From the NCBI RefSeq assembly GCF_002217435.1, contig NZ_MUHF01000001.1, positions 230,066-294,065 on the forward strand: a stretch of DNA of 64,000 bases, read 5' to 3'. The DNA is from Flavobacterium reichenbachii. GTDB taxonomy: Bacteria; Bacteroidota; Bacteroidia; Flavobacteriales; Flavobacteriaceae. The translations under genes and the position numbers were made by a program. Below, in pieces: positions 63,469-64,000 of the stretch. The first letter of the stretch is position 1, and each line of letters opens with the position of its first letter. The notes beneath the pieces were generated by a model. The model had not been told where the DNA came from, searched no databases, and saw only the letters and a list, made by a program, of their open reading frames with translations.

Positions 63469-64000
63469 TTGATTAATAAAATCACATGTTTTTTAGTTGT
63501 TGTTATCAGTCAGGCAGGATGGGCTCAAAGTCAGGAACGTTCTGTAATTAACGGCAGAATAGTTTCAAACAGTCCTGATTTAGAAGGCGTTTATGTTATA
63601 AATGCTCAAACAGAAACTACAGTAACAACTGATAATTCCGGTACTTTTTCGATTGCAGCAAAACCAAACGATGTATTGGTTTTTTCTTCTATAAGTTTTA
63701 AAGAAAAAAGAGTTTTATTGACTGCAGAAAATTTTTCAGACCTTAACTTTTCTGTAAGCTTAAATATGGTAATGCATCAATTGCAGGAAGTAGTGATTAA
63801 AAATTATAACAATATTAATGCTGTTTCTTTGGGAATTATTCCGAGTGGACAGAAATCATACACAGAAGCCGAAAGAAAACTGCATACTGCTACTGCGCTA
63901 AATGCGACTGCAAATGCCGGATTAATGGCAGGAGGTTCTGTCTCTGCAGATCCTTTATTAAATTTTTTCTCGGGACGTACCGCGATGTTGAAAAAAGAAG
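63469..64000 (+). CDS. carboxypeptidase-like regulatory domain protein, 3' end outside the window
   Basis: An open frame from TTG 63469 continues beyond the right edge. In-frame stops occur just upstream and no ATG lies near, so the TTG start (INKITCFLVVVISQAGWAQ, signal peptide) is the best choice. The mature part has a carboxypeptidase-regulatory-like beta-sandwich: VINGRIVSNSPDLEGVYVIN, TVTTDNSGTFSIAA, DVLVFSSISFKEKRVLL, then LQEVVIKNYN and the family block YTEAERKLHTAT...DPLLNFFSGRTAMLKKE. This resembles a short non-receptor group in Flavobacterium; a TonB-dependent receptor cannot be ruled out from this part alone. Confidence 0.75.
   Translation, partial: MINKITCFLVVVISQAGWAQSQERSVINGRIVSNSPDLEGVYVINAQTETTVTTDNSGTFSIAAKPNDVLVFSSISFKEKRVLLTAENFSDLNFSVSLNMVMHQLQEVVIKNYNNINAVSLGIIPSGQKSYTEAERKLHTATALNATANAGLMAGGSVSADPLLNFFSGRTAMLKKE

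Overview
The window looks like a chromosomal segment of a Flavobacterium-type member of the Bacteroidota. The DNA is AT-rich and the genes have no recognisable Shine-Dalgarno sequences. Several promoters fit the Bacteroidota pattern TTG-N(16-23)-TAnnTTTG. The gene content points the same way: a type IX secretion (T9SS) plug-domain protein, a surface protein with a CHU_C-type T9SS sorting domain, a FolK-deoxynucleoside kinase fusion, and PA2169, DUF1573, DUF983, DUF5916 and GxxExxY proteins. Most of the window is ordinary core genome. No rRNA, CRISPR array, phage or insertion sequence was seen.

Layout. 1-4.2 kb: end of a small membrane protein, a GH3-family protein, a DUF2797 zinc-ribbon protein and a family 9 glycosyltransferase. 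4.2-15.3 kb: AsmA-like protein, secreted alpha/beta hydrolase, SppA, the FolK/dNK fusion, a large LRR/C-type-lectin/Ig surface protein, a SpoU-class methyltransferase and a DUF1573 protein. 15.4-24.5 kb: mutS, tRNA-Gly(GCC) and tRNA-Leu(UAA), a YegP-like protein, an Ala-rich lipoprotein with a VDSAAA repeat, Kdo transferase, a DegT aminotransferase, galE and an EamA transporter. 24.6-27.1 kb: an AT-rich accessory pair of unknown genes lying in one reading frame and separated by a single TAA. 27.3-34.5 kb: fabD, DUF983, an AraC regulator, yceI, pirin, a small exported protein and the purT/DUF6370-like/Crp-Fnr operon. 34.9-46.4 kb: U32 peptidase, a YD-like secreted protein, a PA2169 protein, aspartate-type aminotransferase, fatty acid desaturase, rsmG, CocE/NonD hydrolase, an orphan ORF and pruA. 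46.5-56.6 kb: apaG, T9SS plug protein, SNF2 helicase, methyltransferase, GxxExxY protein, map, DUF445 and gpmI. 56.7-64 kb: DUF5916 outer-membrane protein, two different L,D-transpeptidases converging with a 12-bp overlap, two identical tRNA-Gly(UCC) genes, a peptidase E-like protein, and the start of a carboxypeptidase-like regulatory-domain protein.

The most interesting signals lie mainly between the genes. (1) yceI and pirin share a 16-bp dyad, CTTAACCTAGATTAAG, at exactly the same distance upstream of their -7 boxes. The geometry suggests a Crp/Fnr-type activator, and one is encoded about 1 kb beyond pirin. (2) The unknown pair at 24.6-27.1 kb is either a translationally coupled soluble-plus-membrane module or one 837-residue gene with a nonsense codon. 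(3) A GxxExxY nuclease-like gene sits inside near-perfect inverted repeats. (4) Several families of palindromic or structured intergenic repeats are concentrated at 29.6-34.9 kb, with copies of others near 11, 51, 55 and 62.5 kb.
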